A stretch of 64,000 nucleotides of DNA. Source: Spirometra erinaceieuropaei (Eukaryota; Platyhelminthes; Cestoda; Diphyllobothriidea; Diphyllobothriidae). Within the stretch, counting starts at the first letter, position 1. Every line of letters begins with the position of its first letter. The notes under the pieces were generated by a model. The model made no database searches. It had not been told where the DNA came from and saw only the letters and a list, made by a program, of their open reading frames with translations. Made by a program: the position numbers and the translations under genes. Of this stretch, positions 30,951-43,841 are shown one piece after another. The DNA lies in the NCBI GenBank assembly GCA_902702965.1, contig CACRXP010000006.1:2133423-2197422 (forward strand), in the 5' to 3' direction.

Positions 30951-31699
30951 CTTACTTAAGTGGGACGACAAACGAGTCCAAGTTGTTCCCGCACGGCGCC
31001 GTGGCAGCCTTTGATAATGGAGCTTCCCAACCGTTTTCGATAATTTCACGCGTTAGTAGCAATTGCATTGGTAGTATTTCGACTTTTTACTGCAAAATCG
31101 ATTTCGTTTTCAAGAAGATAACATCAAATTTTTCCTTCTAATTGTCATTTTGTAGACAGTCATTTGTATCACCTGCAAAAAGGATAGGCTCTATTTGAAA
31201 ATAGCTCTCCAACCTAAATTGCTTCCTGTAGTGTTTTTGGGCTCCGTGTCTAGCATAACATTTGCTGGGGAAGTGCAAAAATGGCTCCAGATTTATTGCA
31301 GTCCAGTATTTTGACTGTCAGAATGTCCCCTGATAACAACATGAATACAAAGGCTAAACTAATTTCGGAATAAAAGTATTTCGGAGGGAAATTGTCGACT
31401 TTATGCAAGCTCGGAAAATCAATGGCGAGTTACATACCACTACTAAGTACTGCCTTTTTGTTCATTATTGTCACAATTTCTAAAATTTCGTGGCTTGGAA
31501 AGCTGTCAGGAGACCGGATAACTCAGCATTGTGCATGTGGGAAAACTTGCGAGAGAACTGGGAGTCAGGCTCAATGGCTCCTTCTGACTGTAGCCTCTAT
31601 GGCTCTCCCATCAGGAGGGGACTCCGAATCACCCCTTTGTTTTTCGAAAAACTGGTACACGTTTGGGTGATTAGGTGTTGGGAGAAGGCACAGAAAGTG
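30951..31699. other. No recognisable gene
   Basis: Nothing recognised; AT-rich. Confidence 0.4.
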
Positions 31700-32041
31700 C
31701 AGTAGGTGCCCCAACTCATGAAATCTCAACAGAAATTATGAAATGTGTTTTGGTTTCGAAAAGATTAATTAAGTAGGATTGTAAAACCAATCATCGTACG
31801 GCATAATTCTATAATAATTCAGTCACCCCCCCCCTGGCTGCCGGCTTTCGAACCAACTTATTTCCGGCTGCATCTAAAAACCATATTCTGTAAAAAAATG
31901 ACTACTTAAGTAGCGTGAAATTATCTCATTGATTTTCGGTGCCCTTAAATATTCAATTATATTTCATTAAAAGCATGCATAAAAATATTTATTTTTTTAC
32001 TTATTTGGTAGAAAATCATGTCTTCTTCCAATTTTATACTC
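31700..32041 (+). mobile_element. FB-2 left arm, truncated by a PLE-A end
   Basis: CAGTAGGTGCCCCAACTCATG opens the arm, and it runs through ATGACTACTTAAGTAGCGTG and TTTTATACTCG. At 32042 it switches without a gap to the PLE-A 3' end. The rest of FB-2 is absent downstream. Confidence 0.7.
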
Positions 32042-32120
32042 GATGATGGATTCAAGTGAGAATCCGAAACGTCAGGCGAATAAAGCCCTTGTTCCAGAGA
32101 TCGCTTCTTCTTCTGATCAA
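32037..32120 (+). mobile_element. Solo PLE-A 3' terminus
   Basis: Holds GATTCAAGTGAGAATCC, GAAACGTCAGGCG, AATAAAGCCCTTGTTCC and GATCGCTTCTTCTTC. The hammerhead-like hairpin and GAAACGTC are intact, but the first box reads CGATGA at the junction, so it is probably inactive. Confidence 0.7.
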
Positions 32121-32269
32121 AAATGCATATGTTCTAAAGAAACCTGACTATTTCATATCCCACGAAATTAGTAGCTCAGCGAGGTCCCTGAGGCGACCCC
32201 AGAAATGTTCCAAGTTCTCCGATCTGGACGTAAATATGGCAAATGGGGGAGGGGGGCATTGATGACCTT

Positions 32270-32470
32270 TGGCTAGATGCGGCGCTTCTGACCCATTTGG
32301 TAGACTCCAGTGGTGGACCAGCTGCACCAGGTGCGGGTGTGCTTGTTCGTGTTTCCGGTCACAGCTAGTGGCCAGGGTTATGGTCATTTAAATGAGGAAA
32401 AAGATGCGCAAAACAGTTTTGTATCAATCCACCCTACAGACTCTGTCGTCTCCTCTCTGATATACATATG
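32270..32470 (+). repeat. Repeat C, third copy
   Basis: GACCCATTTGGTAGACTCCA, GTGGACCAGCTGCACCAGG and a TGTATCAATCCACCC block follow the order of 2431-2605. Confidence 0.7.
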
Positions 32471-33725
32471 TCGAAATTCCTGCAACATTATTTCGGCCTC
32501 AAATAGAGAACGCAGTTTGATTTTAGAGAACACGGCTTAAGCAACGCATGTGACTTCTGGAAGGAGTCCATAGAAGCGCCATCAAAGTAGTGTCCACATT
32601 TATATTTTTTAAAAAATCGCAACAAGTCGGACTTCTAGACCGAACTGTCATTTGTCTCTCTTCCATTCATCTAGCACTTTTTTACTTTGATGCAGAAACA
32701 TGATCACTGTCCTTCAATGCAATAACTTCGATTCGGCTAGGGTGCAACAATCTGCACGTCCTTAAAAAATGGGGGTTAGCGCATAGTGGTGAACATAAAT
32801 CTTTAAAAAGTGCTTTTTGCTTGTATTTTTGCAGATAAAGTTGCATTACTTGATAATAATAAAATCCTCTATCACATTCTCTCTCTCTCTCTGTTGTCTG
32901 TAGTAAACCTGTTTCTCGTCAGTTACCGACAGTACTGAGTTGATGTTATTGTAACTTTAAGGTCGCTGAAAGTCCCAGACCATGCGATCGATCAGCAGTA
33001 ATTTGTTCAGCTGACGCTGAGGTTGAGTTTTCCCGAACGTACTTGATGGCTCAAAAAAGCAAATTTGCTGGACAAATCATTCCTTCAAGTTAGGAGGCGT
33101 TAGGTCCTGCTTGCCGCTGTGATCGGGGTGGAGACGCTCACTGTCGTCAATCAGTGTCTTTACAAGTGTCGGTCAAAGTCTGAGATCAGCTGAGAAGCTG
33201 GTGCATGTTGCGAAAACGACATCACCCACCATCTTTCAGTTGATGCGCAATAGTCACTGCATTTTTTAACACTTTAGGTGTCTACGTTGAAAAAAAAATA
33301 CAGCGCGATCAAAATAAGCATCTTGGGATCCAATTCTGACGTGAGACATTTACGCCCTAAATTCCGCCGGTGTAGTTCCAAGGTTTCAGGTCAAGACGAC
33401 CGAAGGTGGACGTCGACGCAGAGGTTTACAAGACCAAATCATCCGTTTAAACCTGCCATACGCGACACGGTCGGTAATTCCATCCGTATCGGGCCTCATT
33501 GGGGATGTTTTGAATCTCGTAAAGGTTGAATGCGCCATAAAGGTCACAAAACATGAAACCACTAGAGTTCAAACCTCGTTCCGGAGGAGGCTTAGACTGT
33601 CCCGACAACTGGTGGCTTCCGTAGTCATCGAGGAAGGCGGTGAACTGCAAAGAGGGAAGGCATCTCAGCATCGACCGCATTTCCTCCCCTTTATATTGGT
33701 TGTCTATTTGAACCCAGCTGAACAC
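32471..33725. other. No recognisable gene
   Basis: A (CT)n run lies near 32876-32893. A few repeat B-like fragments (GTCAAGACGACCGAAGG near 33391) hint at a very old copy. Confidence 0.4.
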
Positions 33726-33729
33726 TAAT

Positions 33730-33955
33730 GGGCTTGACTACTGTGGCTGTGATCCAGACAGAATAACATTACCGTAAAGGACAAAGGACATTGGAGTGAC
33801 CGTTTCTGGCTTATAAGCTGTCACCAGTTAGCCATGCCCAACCCCGGGTTCTTGCAATTCCTGGGACTCGAACCCACGCTCCCATGTTTAGAAGTCCAAT
33901 GCTCTAACTACTGAGGCACGGGCTCGCTGTGCCGTCGGTTGCGATCGGTTGGTAG
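33730..33955 (-). mobile_element. SINE S copy, minus strand
   Basis: The tRNA-like head lies at 33926-33858, with a good B box (GGTTCGAGTCCC complement). The body at about 33830-33785 reads CTGGTGA, CAGCTTATAAGCC, AGAAACGG, a mutated hammerhead-like core. The tail GGTAATGTTATTCTGTC follows. Confidence 0.75.
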
Positions 33956-33959
33956 AAAG

Positions 33960-34150
33960 GGCGCTCGCCAACCGCGTTACAAGACAGTTCTTTCAATGGT
34001 TAGAGCGTTGGACGTCTAACCAACAGAACGCTGGTTCGAGTCCCACGCGTTGCGAAAACCTGGAGTCGGACATAGCTGACTGATGACGGCTCACAAGGTA
34101 AAGATGGACACCCCACTTCCTCTAGTCCTTGTCGGCGGTGTCATTTTGCC
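33960..34150 (+). mobile_element. SINE S copy, plus strand, head to head with its neighbour
   Basis: TTAGAGCGTTGGACGTCTAACC and the B box CTGGTTCGAGTCCC mark the head at 33990-34058. CTGATGA at 34080-34086 is intact, but the hairpin and GAAA are mutated (AAGGTAAAGATGG). The tail CCTTGTCGGCGGTG follows. It lies inverted to the copy at 33730. Confidence 0.7.
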
Positions 34151-35255
34151 TATACGGGGTGTGCCCGAAAAACGAGAGTTGTTTATTTATATTTTTAATT
34201 TAAGATAACATCTTAAAAACACGAATCCCCTCCAGAATGCTGTCCATAAGATGATGTGCATTTGTCCCAACGGGTTTTTTTTTACTGTCCGAAGCATCTT
34301 TCATGTTCTTCTGAATTAATGCTGTTAAGTGCTTCCATCAATTTTTCTAGCCTCATTTTCATTCTGAAAACGCTTTTCCTTTAGGTTTTTCTTCATTCCT
34401 GGAAATAAGAGAAAGTCACAAGGGTCTAGATCGGGCAAGAATGGGACTGATAAACCGTTGTCTTGTGGTTTTTGTGAAAAAATGGCTGACTTTGGAGGTT
34501 GTGTTGGCAAGCGCGTTGCCATGATAAAGCAGCCACTCCGCCGATCGTCACAATTCAAGTCGGTTTTTACTCACTGCCTCACGCAGTCGCTTCAGCACGT
34601 GCAAATTGTAATGCTGGTTCACTGTGGTGTCATAAAGACCAAATTGAACGCGAACGACTCCTTTGATGTTTAAAAACCAAACCACCACGAATTTCAAGTA
34701 GGGTTCCACTTGCCGTGTTTTTTTGGTCTGGACCATGAAGCTGTCTTCCACCGGCTAGACTGCTGTTTTTTCCAGTATCTTAGACGTAGCACCGAGATTC
34801 ATCCGCCTGCGATGAATTTTCAAAAAAACAGAGTCAGTTTTGTCTGTTCTTTCAATTCCTTACACACACTCGGACGGTTCTTCCTCTAGTCATCAGATAG
34901 CAGTCGTGGAACAAATTTTGCCACAACGTGTCTCGTGTTGGTACGGTTCTTTGGCATGAGTTCCATAAAACATAAGTTATTCCCTCAAACTCGTAAAATG
35001 TTCTGCGAGGACGATATCGCGCACTTCTGGGACACTTTCGTCCGTTCTGGACGTTGAGGTGCGACTCGAACAGGGTTCGTCATCAAGTGACACTTGGTCA
35101 GTTCTGTACAGAGCAAAACTGTGCCGAGGCGCCAGACTATCTTGCCTTTCCCTACCTGTTCCTCATTCTTGAACTTACTGGTTGTTTAACTGAATGGGAG
35201 GAACACAACACGACGCGACGCGCTCGGCATGTGTTGGATAGTCAGGGCGTTTGAT
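34150..35255 (-). pseudogene. mariner-family transposase remnant
   Basis: On the minus strand, 34751-34548 encodes WFLNIKGVVRVQFGLYDTTVNQHYN...LKRLREAV, matching the mariner block around the first catalytic Asp, here Asn. Next comes LYHGNALANT, the HDNAPAHT box with its Asp changed to Gly. Then PDLDPCDFLLFPGMKKNLK gives the third Asp region, intact. Frameshifts separate these parts and stops lie upstream. A GGGGTGTGCCCGAAAA end near 34160 may be part of its inverted terminus; I did not find the other end. With two of three catalytic residues lost, it is inactive. Confidence 0.75.
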
Positions 35256-36040
35256 TCTTGATTGTTAATTCTTTCATAACTCTGGTCTTATCCTGATATC
35301 CATAGTCTGGGATTGACAGTTCTGTCCTTAGCGCTCGCGACAAAATCACTCGTAAACTCTTGCTTGGCTTAGAGCTTCCTTCTTACAAGCCTCCGAAGAA
35401 TTAAAAACTGTTTCTGACTCTGTGGTCTTTAATAGGAAACAGAATTTGATGTTGGTGCATTGGTCCTTAAAATTTTTCATCGTAAAATCACCGAGAGCCT
35501 TGGGAGGAGGGGGGGGGTTAATAAAACAATCACTCCGTCCGTTGTGATGGCCTCTCATGAACGCTACTTTGTCACCTAAGCAGAAACGTGCATGCGTGAC
35601 GGGAGACGGCAGCACTGTCAACCCACTTGCCTACAGCAAATAATCCAACTTTTTTAGGTATCCTCCCCTATTACTAGCCGCGGTCCGCACACGCGAACAG
35701 CAACAGCTGAGAATCCGTGCAAAACTAAATGCAGCTCAAATGACGCATTCCACCGACCACTCTGGGCTCCCCCGTTTCGATTTAACGCAACGACGGCGCT
35801 GCCCAATCGGGAGCAACGACATAAACACACACACACAGGCATTCGCCATCTGCAGGCATATCGGTGAACCGTGGCGCCTTTACCCTGTTTTGATGTCAAC
35901 GCACGCCGTCGGGTGAAATTCCACACACGAACCGTCAAAATTACCTAGAAAAAAAATTATGACAAAGATGTTGTGCCCCGGTTGGCGTAGTTCCTCAAAA
36001 GCGTGCCTGCTACATCGTCTCATTTAAACAGGTACACGCA
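35256..36040. other. No recognisable gene
   Basis: Contains a short (CA)n at about 35822-35838. Nothing else recognised. Confidence 0.4.
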
Positions 36041-36044
36041 ATAG

Positions 36045-37020
36045 GTGGGCTAACTCGTAAAATGTCAACCGAAATTCCGAAATGCGTTTTCATTTCGAAA
36101 AGATTAATTAAGTTGGGTTGAAAAATTAATCACCGCGCAGTATAATTCTATAATAGTCCAGTTATCTTTGGATGCCGGCTTTCGAACTAACTTCTTTTCG
36201 GCTGCATGCAAAAACCACACTGCAAAAAATGACGTCTTAAGTAGCATGCATTTTTTGTATTTATTTTCGATGACCTTAAAAATTCAATTATATTTCATGG
36301 CAAAAATGCATAAAATGTCCATTCTTTTACTCATTCGGTAAAAAATGACGTCTTCTTCCGATTGTTTACTCGGAGAAAGGGTATGATTCGGTTTTAGAAC
36401 GTTTCTAATTGTGAGACTTTTTAACACCGCGAAATTCTCGTTCATAAAACGTCATCTCTCTGCATTTACCAATGTGGCTTGAAAAGTTAATAATGTCTCA
36501 AATCCATTGCTAAATTTCATGAACCCCATATAGTCTTCTCTAAATACCGTAGAGAAATGTATGGTATTCTGTACGCGGAAAATATACGACTCGTAGTTTT
36601 GAAACCCTGAATGCATGTGCAACGGCAGGTCGGGTTCAAAATTCTTCGGGAATTGGAAAAGTTTTCGAAAACCGAATTATACCCCTTCTTCGAGCATAAA
36701 ACTGGAAGAAGGCGTAATTTTCCATCGAATGAGCAAAAGAATGAATATTTCATGCATGTTTTCCATGAACTATGGTTGAATTTTTAAGGACATCCAAGGT
36801 CAATGAGAAGAATGCGTGCTACTGAAGTAGTCACTTTTTGCGGAGTATGGTTTTTCATGCAATCGACAAGAAGTTCCTTCGAAAGCCGGCATCCTGATTT
36901 AACTGAATTATTATGGAGTTGTTCTTCACAATGATTGATTTTACAACCCTACTTAATTAATCTTTTCGCAATGAAAACTCATTTCGGAATTTCGGTTGGC
37001 ATTTTCATGAGTATGTGAGA
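36045..37020. mobile_element. FB-2 foldback element, full copy 3
   Basis: Left blocks (AACTCGTAAAATGTCAACCG, AGATTAATTAAGTTGGG, GGATGCCGGCTTTCGAAC) have inverted partners at 36860-37015. The centre shows the family's GAGACTTTTTAACACCGCG block. Sequence is closer to the partial at 31700 than to copies 1 and 2, so at least two FB-2 subfamilies exist. Confidence 0.75.
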
Positions 37021-37695
37021 TTCGCCGGGTGGACACAGGAAATGCTGCATTCCCTTCCAACCGTTTTAGACTAGATTAGGCCTTAAAAAGTACAGCTCGC
37101 GGTAGGACGTGCTGCAGTAGGCCGGAGTTCCAGTCCACCGCGTTTGAGAATAATCAAATGCACCTACTGTTAGCGGTGATGTCAGTGGCCGTGATGAAAT
37201 TGAGCCTGACAACTGCACAGTGGACTAGGCACGAGGATGGCAGCGATGTTGGTGGGGTGTGTGTGGGGGGCGGAGGGGGGTGCAACGGTTGGGTTGGCAT
37301 ACCACGATGGCCACCTGTTTGTTTATCTCTCGCATCCGTTCATGCGTGATGGGTCTCCGATTTGACCGGATGTACCGGCTGAAAGACGCGACCTTCTAAA
37401 CAATGAAAATGCCTGCCCCTTGGTGGCGTCGCCACATGGTAAATTGGTGTTGGCGTCTGCAGGAAGGTGCCATTATGTCGAAGGCTTTGCGCGTCCGAAT
37501 CGACCGGATGCAGTGATTAGTGTTACGCGGAGAGCCTGCCGGCTGATGAAGTAAATTGTGGTAGCTGGTGAAAACGAAAACATGGCCTTCCCGTAATAAA
37601 AATGACGGAATCCCTGTTCGACCGCTAGTCTTTCGAGTTTAATTTACTCAGATTCGCCTAGGCCTGTCAACTTGGCATGGAGTGTGAGGCGAAAA
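37021..37695. other. No recognisable gene
   Basis: G-rich tract near 37255-37285. Nothing recognised. Confidence 0.4.
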
Positions 37696-37696
37696 C

Positions 37697-40600
37697 ATGA
37701 CTATTAAAGCATTTAATCCCGTACTTTGCCCAAATAACTCTAACTTGTTCGTTGCTTTTACGCAGTCCCGGTATATGACGTCTGAGATTATATGTGTAAC
37801 AGAATCTTGGACCCCTACTCTAATTCCTGATTCTGCCCTTCTCATAGATGACTTCGATTATTACCGTCAAGACCGCACGACTAGGCGTGGGGGCGATTGT
37901 CTTCCTTATCTTAAATTCTACCTAAAGCACTTTCCCTATTACTTGGATGTTTCCTCATTCACGGGAAACTTCTGCTTTGCATTTGTTATTCTCCCGCCGC
38001 AAAGAAAAGCAATTATTGGCTGTATCTACAATCCCCCAAATTCTTCAGCCGGTGATGATCCACAACGCTGTGAAATCTTCAAATTAATTTCGGAAGATGC
38101 TTTCGATGTTAAAATAATCACTGGGATTTTAACCTTCCCCAAATAGTCTGGGTTTCCAATATCTGTCGACCTGGATTCCAGCCCTTCCAAGATATTGTCA
38201 ATTTTTTTAACTGGTCTCAACTGGCGCGCTCTCCAACAAGAGATAATCACATTTTAGATCTAATCTTTACCAATGACATTGCTCCTCTTTTTGTTGCTTT
38301 CAAAAAGGACCTCTTTGACAGTGACCACGCATTAATTACTGGTTGCTTACCGCTTGCCTTTTCAAACAAGACCAGCACCGTTCGGACTTACCCAAACTAC
38401 GATTGCGTTGATAACGACTTAATAAATAACTATATTAGATCTTTGGGTTGGTGTGGCTTCCTCTCCTGTAACAATGCAACCATTCTTTGGGACGTCATGT
38501 CCAAAGATTCTAAGGACAACCTAAAGTTTGTGCCGCGTATATATCTCAAGCCTAATTCTTCAGATTCCCTTGTCCCTCATTTTCTTCAAAACAGACTAAA
38601 AACGTTGAGACGGTAACTGCGTGACCTATCCACTAGTTCCTTATCCGTTCATTTTAGAATCACAGAGGTTTTTGAGATGGCCTCAAGGATGCGCCAAGCG
38701 AGCGACAGGCAAAGAGAATCACTTGCCCTCAGTGGTTCGAACTCTGGCAAATCCGTCGCCAAAATCTTCCGTCATCGGTCCTCCTCTAAGCGTGGTCACG
38801 AACTTCCACTCCTGCTAAATTATAACAAAGTCTTCCTCATCGATGACACTGACGAGGCGGAGTTGTTTAGTGCTTTCTTTGACAAACACCTTAATACTGA
38901 GTCCGATCCGGTCCCTTTCTTTCGATCACTTTCAGATAGGACACAGCGTACAATCGATGTCTCCTCAGATCTCATTAAGAAACACATAAGTCGTTTGAAA
39001 TACTTACACTGCATTCCGAATTCGAGTATAAAACAAGCATCTGACCTTCCCATATTGCTTATTCATTTATTTTCGGTGTGTATTTCAAAAGGATTTTTCC
39101 TGAAACATAGAAAACGTCAATTATCATTCCCGTCTTCAAGTCAGGATCTCGGTCCGATGTTAATAACTATCGGGGCGTGCACAAAACGCCGTCTCTAGCA
39201 AAACTTCTTGAAAGGATTATTTTCAATGAAATTCTTGAGTTCTGTCTAGCTAATCGGCTTTTGAGCTCTAATCAGCATGGATATTTACCTGGATGATCCT
39301 GCGAAACTTGCCACTTCTCTTCGTAATGAGCAGCATTCAGTGGTAGTTATCTACTTTGATCTTAGCAAAGCCTTCGACAGGGTGCCCCACAGACGTCTTT
39401 TAATAAAATTGGAAGCTCTCGGCATCCGACCACCTCTAACTGACTTCATTGAGTCCTATCTGTCCAACCGATATTAGAAAGTCACGTTCGGTAAAAGCTA
39501 CTCGACACGAGCTACTCGATCACGAGTGGCGTACTTTAAGGTACGGTTCTGGGTCCGCTACTCTTCCTTCTTTATATCAATGATCTTTTGACTGAACTCG
39601 GAAATTCACAAACTTTTACTTATGCCGATGACCTCAAGTGTGTTTACTCATATTCTAGGACACCGCAAACGTTTTTGTTTAAAAAATTAATGCCGATTTA
39701 CTACGCTTAAGTAGATGGGGTTCAACATGGCAGATGGGGTTTTCATCATCAGAGTGTAGTTTCGTGTCTTTTGGTCCTGCTAATCTTTCTGGTCCCATAA
39801 TTTTTCAGAATAACCCACTCTCAAAATGCCTCACCATAAAGGACCTATGTCTAAATTATAAAAATAAGACTGCTTTATTACCTCATGCAGATAGAATCTC
39901 TGCAAAAGCAGCGCAGATATGTGGATTCATATCGCATAATTTTTTCCTTCCGGAAATGAGGCTAAGACTTTATCAAATGTTTAATCTTCCAATCCTCAAA
40001 TACTGTTGTCCTTTCTTTGGTTTAATGAACGCCTGTGACCGCTATAAGATCAAAAATGTTCACAGGGTTTTCACGCGGAAACTGTTCTCTCAAGTCGCAC
40101 GCGGTACTTCTTATACTCAGAGATGTCAGCTGGCAGACTTTAAGTTTTTGTGGGTTAGAAGACTCAAAGCTGGCCTTTGCCTCCTTTTTCGCATCAGCTC
40201 TAGTTCCAATCTTCCGCTCATTGACACTCTCATTCCGAGAGATCGGTCTTATGCCACGCGCAACTTTTCCATGTTGACTCCGCCGTCTCTTAGCACTACA
40301 TCTAAGCGCTCTCTCTTCTTTGCTTTCAAATGTGCCTTCTTTTGGAATAATCTTCCACCAGAAATTAGGTCATCGCCTAATTTAGTGGTATTCAAGTTGA
40401 AATTACGCAAACATTTTACACCGGAAAGTATAAAGACACTTTTAACGGTCTTATTCCCGATCACTCAGGTTGTTGACTACGAAAAGGGTCTTCCTGGTTT
40501 CTAAATTAACTGCTATCACTTCTCCCCCATAGCGACAATTTTCGCGGTTCTTGGTGTCATCTCCTGCATTTCGACCTCAAGCGGTCTGTCGACGCTCAAG

Positions 40601-40830
40601 GAGAAACCCTCAGTATTCGCCGTCTACTAGTACTTTGGTCGTACCTCCCCCACTCCTCAGCTGGACTCGAAGCGTACTATGGCGGACCGCGTCTGGGTTC
40701 CTCTCGTCTGGCCTCTTTGACGCGAATAGTCTCATCTGGCGTATCAATCCTGCCCTGACGATGTCAGTTCTGAATTCTGTATACAATACCACATTCAGGC
40801 CAGTCCTGTCCGCATTTTTCTGTTATTATT
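37697..40830 (+). pseudogene. CR1/Jockey-type non-LTR retrotransposon (endonuclease + RT), decayed
   Basis: From 37697 the frame encodes the APE-type endonuclease: EIICVTESW, DFDYYRQDRTTRRGGD, IIGCIYNPPNSS. A frameshift near 38140 moves to another frame with DNHILDLIFTND and the SDHALI end motif. After a stop at 38614 the linker continues to 39198, followed by the first RT block (FKSGSRSDVNNYRGV, AKLLERII). RT motifs follow: VVVIYFDLSKAFDRVPH at 39340-39390, GTVLGPLLFLLYINDL near 39540, and YADD at 39620-39631. The 39734-40504 frame is the C-terminal part (MRLRLYQMFNLPILKYC, FTRKLF, LFFAFKCAFFWNNLP). The two RT catalytic boxes are intact, but frameshifts and stops make it dead. It lacks a clear ORF1 and 5' end, so it is probably 5' truncated. 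Confidence 0.85.
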
Positions 40831-41070
40831 ATTAAGCGGGGGTTTTTTCTCCTGTAAAATTCATCCGATCATTTTTAAATTTTTAAGTGGAGTTTTTTTA
40901 CCGTTCGCTCGTAGTTTTTCTTAACGGACTACTAATTCAGAATCTATGAACTGTATTTTGTACAGATTCTGCCTACCTCGTCTAAAATTCGCTTGTAGAT
41001 TTATTTTTACTTGATTTGATGGGATCCCGACGGATCTTTAATAAAAAATTATTATTTACTTACATTTAAC
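40831..41070 (+). other. Probable 3' UTR of the CR1/Jockey-type element
   Basis: Downstream of the last coding part, AT-rich, ending near a TTAATAAAAAATTATTATTTAC stretch that could be the element's 3' end. No poly(A) is seen. Confidence 0.35.
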
Positions 41071-41525
41071 CTCTTACATTCTGTGAGTAAATTAAGCAGT
41101 TACCTTCCCTTTATGCCTCCGACTACCCGGGGATAACGAGTCAGCAGGCCAGAAAATTTTCGTTTTGAGACGGATTCACACTGCCAATCCCCAATCTCCG
41201 GCCAGGTACCCTGCTCCTTTAGCTGCCCGAGAGCCAAAAAAGATCAAAAAATAACCGGACTATCACTAATTTAATCGATAAAATTAAATTATCGTAACAT
41301 CTGATTTTTAAAAATATAGTTTCTCCTCGCAGCGTAAATCGAGTAGGTGAGCCCCAAGATTTGTGCGCGTCTGCTATGCCATGATCAGCAAACCATTGTC
41401 CACGCAGCCTGGTGTGTATTGGTGTTTCTCCGGTACCTGGCTTCCCGGCGATAAATACGCTTACGCTCCCGCTGAGTATGCAGGTCGTGATCATGGTTGT
41501 CCAATCATCCCCCTCTTGCTGACCC
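41071..41525. other. No recognisable feature
   Basis: Nothing recognised on either strand. Confidence 0.35.
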
Positions 41526-41529
41526 GTTT

Positions 41530-41760
41530 TGTTGTAGTAGTTGTTAAAAATCCTGGTCAGTTGTTCGTTGTCGACCAGGGGGTATGGTGATACGCCTAGG
41601 TGTGGTTTTTGCCGTGTTAGCCGCAGAACCCTCTCCCGCCTCTGGTCTTCTTGGTACCGGGTCCAGGCGGAGAGGGGGAGGGGTGGGGCAAATGCGACGC
41701 AAGTCTACTCTCACTATAAACTAATTCTCGCGCGAGTCACCCTGCCTTCAACACTTTGTT
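41530..41760 (-). repeat. Repeat B, inverted copy
   Basis: The reverse complement holds GGTGACTCGCGCGAGAATTA, TAGTGAGAGTAGACTTGCG, CTCCGCCTGGACCCGGT and GACCAGGATTTTTAACAAC, in repeat B order. Confidence 0.65.
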
Positions 41761-41864
41761 GCGTTACGCACGGTAGATATCGTCGGATGCGACGGTCGAA
41801 CTATCAAATCGATGGGGTAGTTTGTGGAGGCTATCGCTTTTTTTCTGGTATTACAAGTTATCCG

Positions 41865-41985
41865 CTTGGAATAGGGTTTAGGACTAGGGTTGATGTTGGC
41901 ATTAGGAGCAGGTGCCGGATAAAGAGGGAGTTAGAATTTGGTGGTGGCATCGCCAACCTTAACCTCAAACCATAACCCAAATTGT
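41865..41985 (+). repeat. Strongly degenerate telomere-like stretch
   Basis: GGGTTTAGGACTAGGGTTG and AACCTTAACC-like pieces on either side of non-repeat sequence; possibly an old MITE-T core. Confidence 0.4.
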
Positions 41986-42686
41986 GCGCTTATTGATAGC
42001 AGACTCGATAAACGCGTTGCGCATCCAACATAAAGCTATGCCCTGTCGACCAGTCCATCACATATATTTGCATATACCTCGCTACTTTTTTCGGATAAGT
42101 AGCACTACTTTATGTGAGTTTTTACCGTCCATGGGGTTATTTGAGCCGGCACGTTTACCGCCAGTGCCAGTGGCTCATTACGCTCTGGCCTACTTTGGTG
42201 TTTTCATCCACCCCTTATATAAAGCGCCGTTCAGTCCCGTAAACTTTTAATGCGCTTAAACAAATACCGGTGATTGCATGGCATTTTACTGGTGCGCACT
42301 TCTGAGGTTGTGCCTTGGTTAATTGTAGTATTCTCACACCTACAACACTGATCTCCACTAGATTCCTTTTACACCTGGCCCAATAACTAACCTTAGCGCA
42401 GTTTTCACTGAACTATTCATCTCAATCTCCTATTAAAGATAAAAGCATTAAGTAGAGCAAAGACGACTGGAACTATTTATTTCTTTGCCAGCTCCCGCCA
42501 ATTGACTAGTTGAATAAACAAAAAACAGTATTTTGCCTCAAAACAACATCGGAAACTTGTCATACGAATTATTTTTGTTGATCCCGATATCGGGGGGGGG
42601 GAGGAAAAACCTTCGTGTTGACAAACGCCTTGCAAGAAGACTGGTGGGATTTGCATATCCGCACAGCTGAACTGCGGTTCCATCAT
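41986..42686. other. No recognisable gene
   Basis: A run of ten G near 42591-42601 interrupts otherwise unremarkable sequence. Confidence 0.4.
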
Positions 42687-43841
42687 TGAACGTGCTTCGC
42701 CGTTTCTTGCGTCGTATTCGCCGACCACTTTACGGTAGACGTTTACGTAGATCTGTACAGCATCGGACACTAGGTCAGTTCAATTTCATTCGCACATTAT
42801 TTTCTCATTATATAAGGCAGCGATCCGACATTTCAAATATATGATCTAAAATAAATAAAAATAAATAAAAAAATAAAAATAACTTAAATTAAATTAATTG
42901 AATGCTACTGCTGGTCTGACTAACATTGCCTCAACAAGCTCGCCACAGACATGGGCAGCTCAAGAGCCCAAAAACTTGCCGAAGAAGTTTGCAAGCGATA
43001 GAAAAAGATGTTGAGTCTAACGATTCCAATGAACTTGATTCTGCAATATTTCAGGTATAAATAGAGGAGATGTGAATGAAGTATATTAAATTTTATAAGT
43101 CTCTGATAAGATACTAGAGGTTGAGACCAGTTTGATCAGAGATGACCACAAGGGAGTGATGCTAATGGATGTATTCTCATGGTTGACAGAATGATCATAG
43201 CGGTCTTGACTTGCCGCTGACGATCTGCAGACCGTGCAGGAGGTTGCATGGCGACTGGCCGTTCCTGACATATTCACCGTCATCAGTGGAGAAGGGATAT
43301 TCCAACGTCACAGTCCTTATTAGCAAGGCCTTACTGGATTGAATTGGTTTCGGTTAGGCAGGGTTTCAATGCATCCACGGCAGAGTATATTAGGAGAGGC
43401 TAGAATAGACTGAAATATCCGAGATTACTTTATACATACCTTGATCAACATGCGATTGTTGTTCCCTAAACCTCCTGTCTATCTTGGCTTATCTCGACAA
43501 AGCTGGGTTAGTGCCTAATTTCAGCTGACAAAGGTACATGTCGGGAAGTAATTCCTACTTAAAATTCACGACATATTCCAATGGGATGAGGGTTCTATTG
43601 TTATCGCTAGTGATCGGGTTATCCCAGCTGAACAAAGGTTAAGCACTTGCCCGAGAGTAGAGGAGATTCGCAAAGGCACAATGCAGTGATCACGTCAATA
43701 GTAGTAATACACTTATAGCCTACTATGTTGCTGATTAATCGCCTTCATGGTCTTTACCGTCTATGCTGGCGATACCATAATTTCTGCAGGCTGTGGGCTC
43801 GAAGCAGATCCGTGCGTGACACTTGTAATACCAAGAAGCGG
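42687..43841 (+). repeat. Long direct repeat L, copy 1
   Basis: About 1155 bases matching 48607-49758 end to end in the same orientation at high identity, from TGAACGTGCTTC to GTGACACTTGTAATA. Both copies carry TATAAATA at the same internal place (43056-43063 and 48972-48979). The sequence is non-coding. It could be an LTR pair, a dispersed element or a segmental duplication. The 4.8 kb between the copies shows no gag or pol, and I see no clear TG...CA ends or primer-binding site. Confidence 0.8.
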
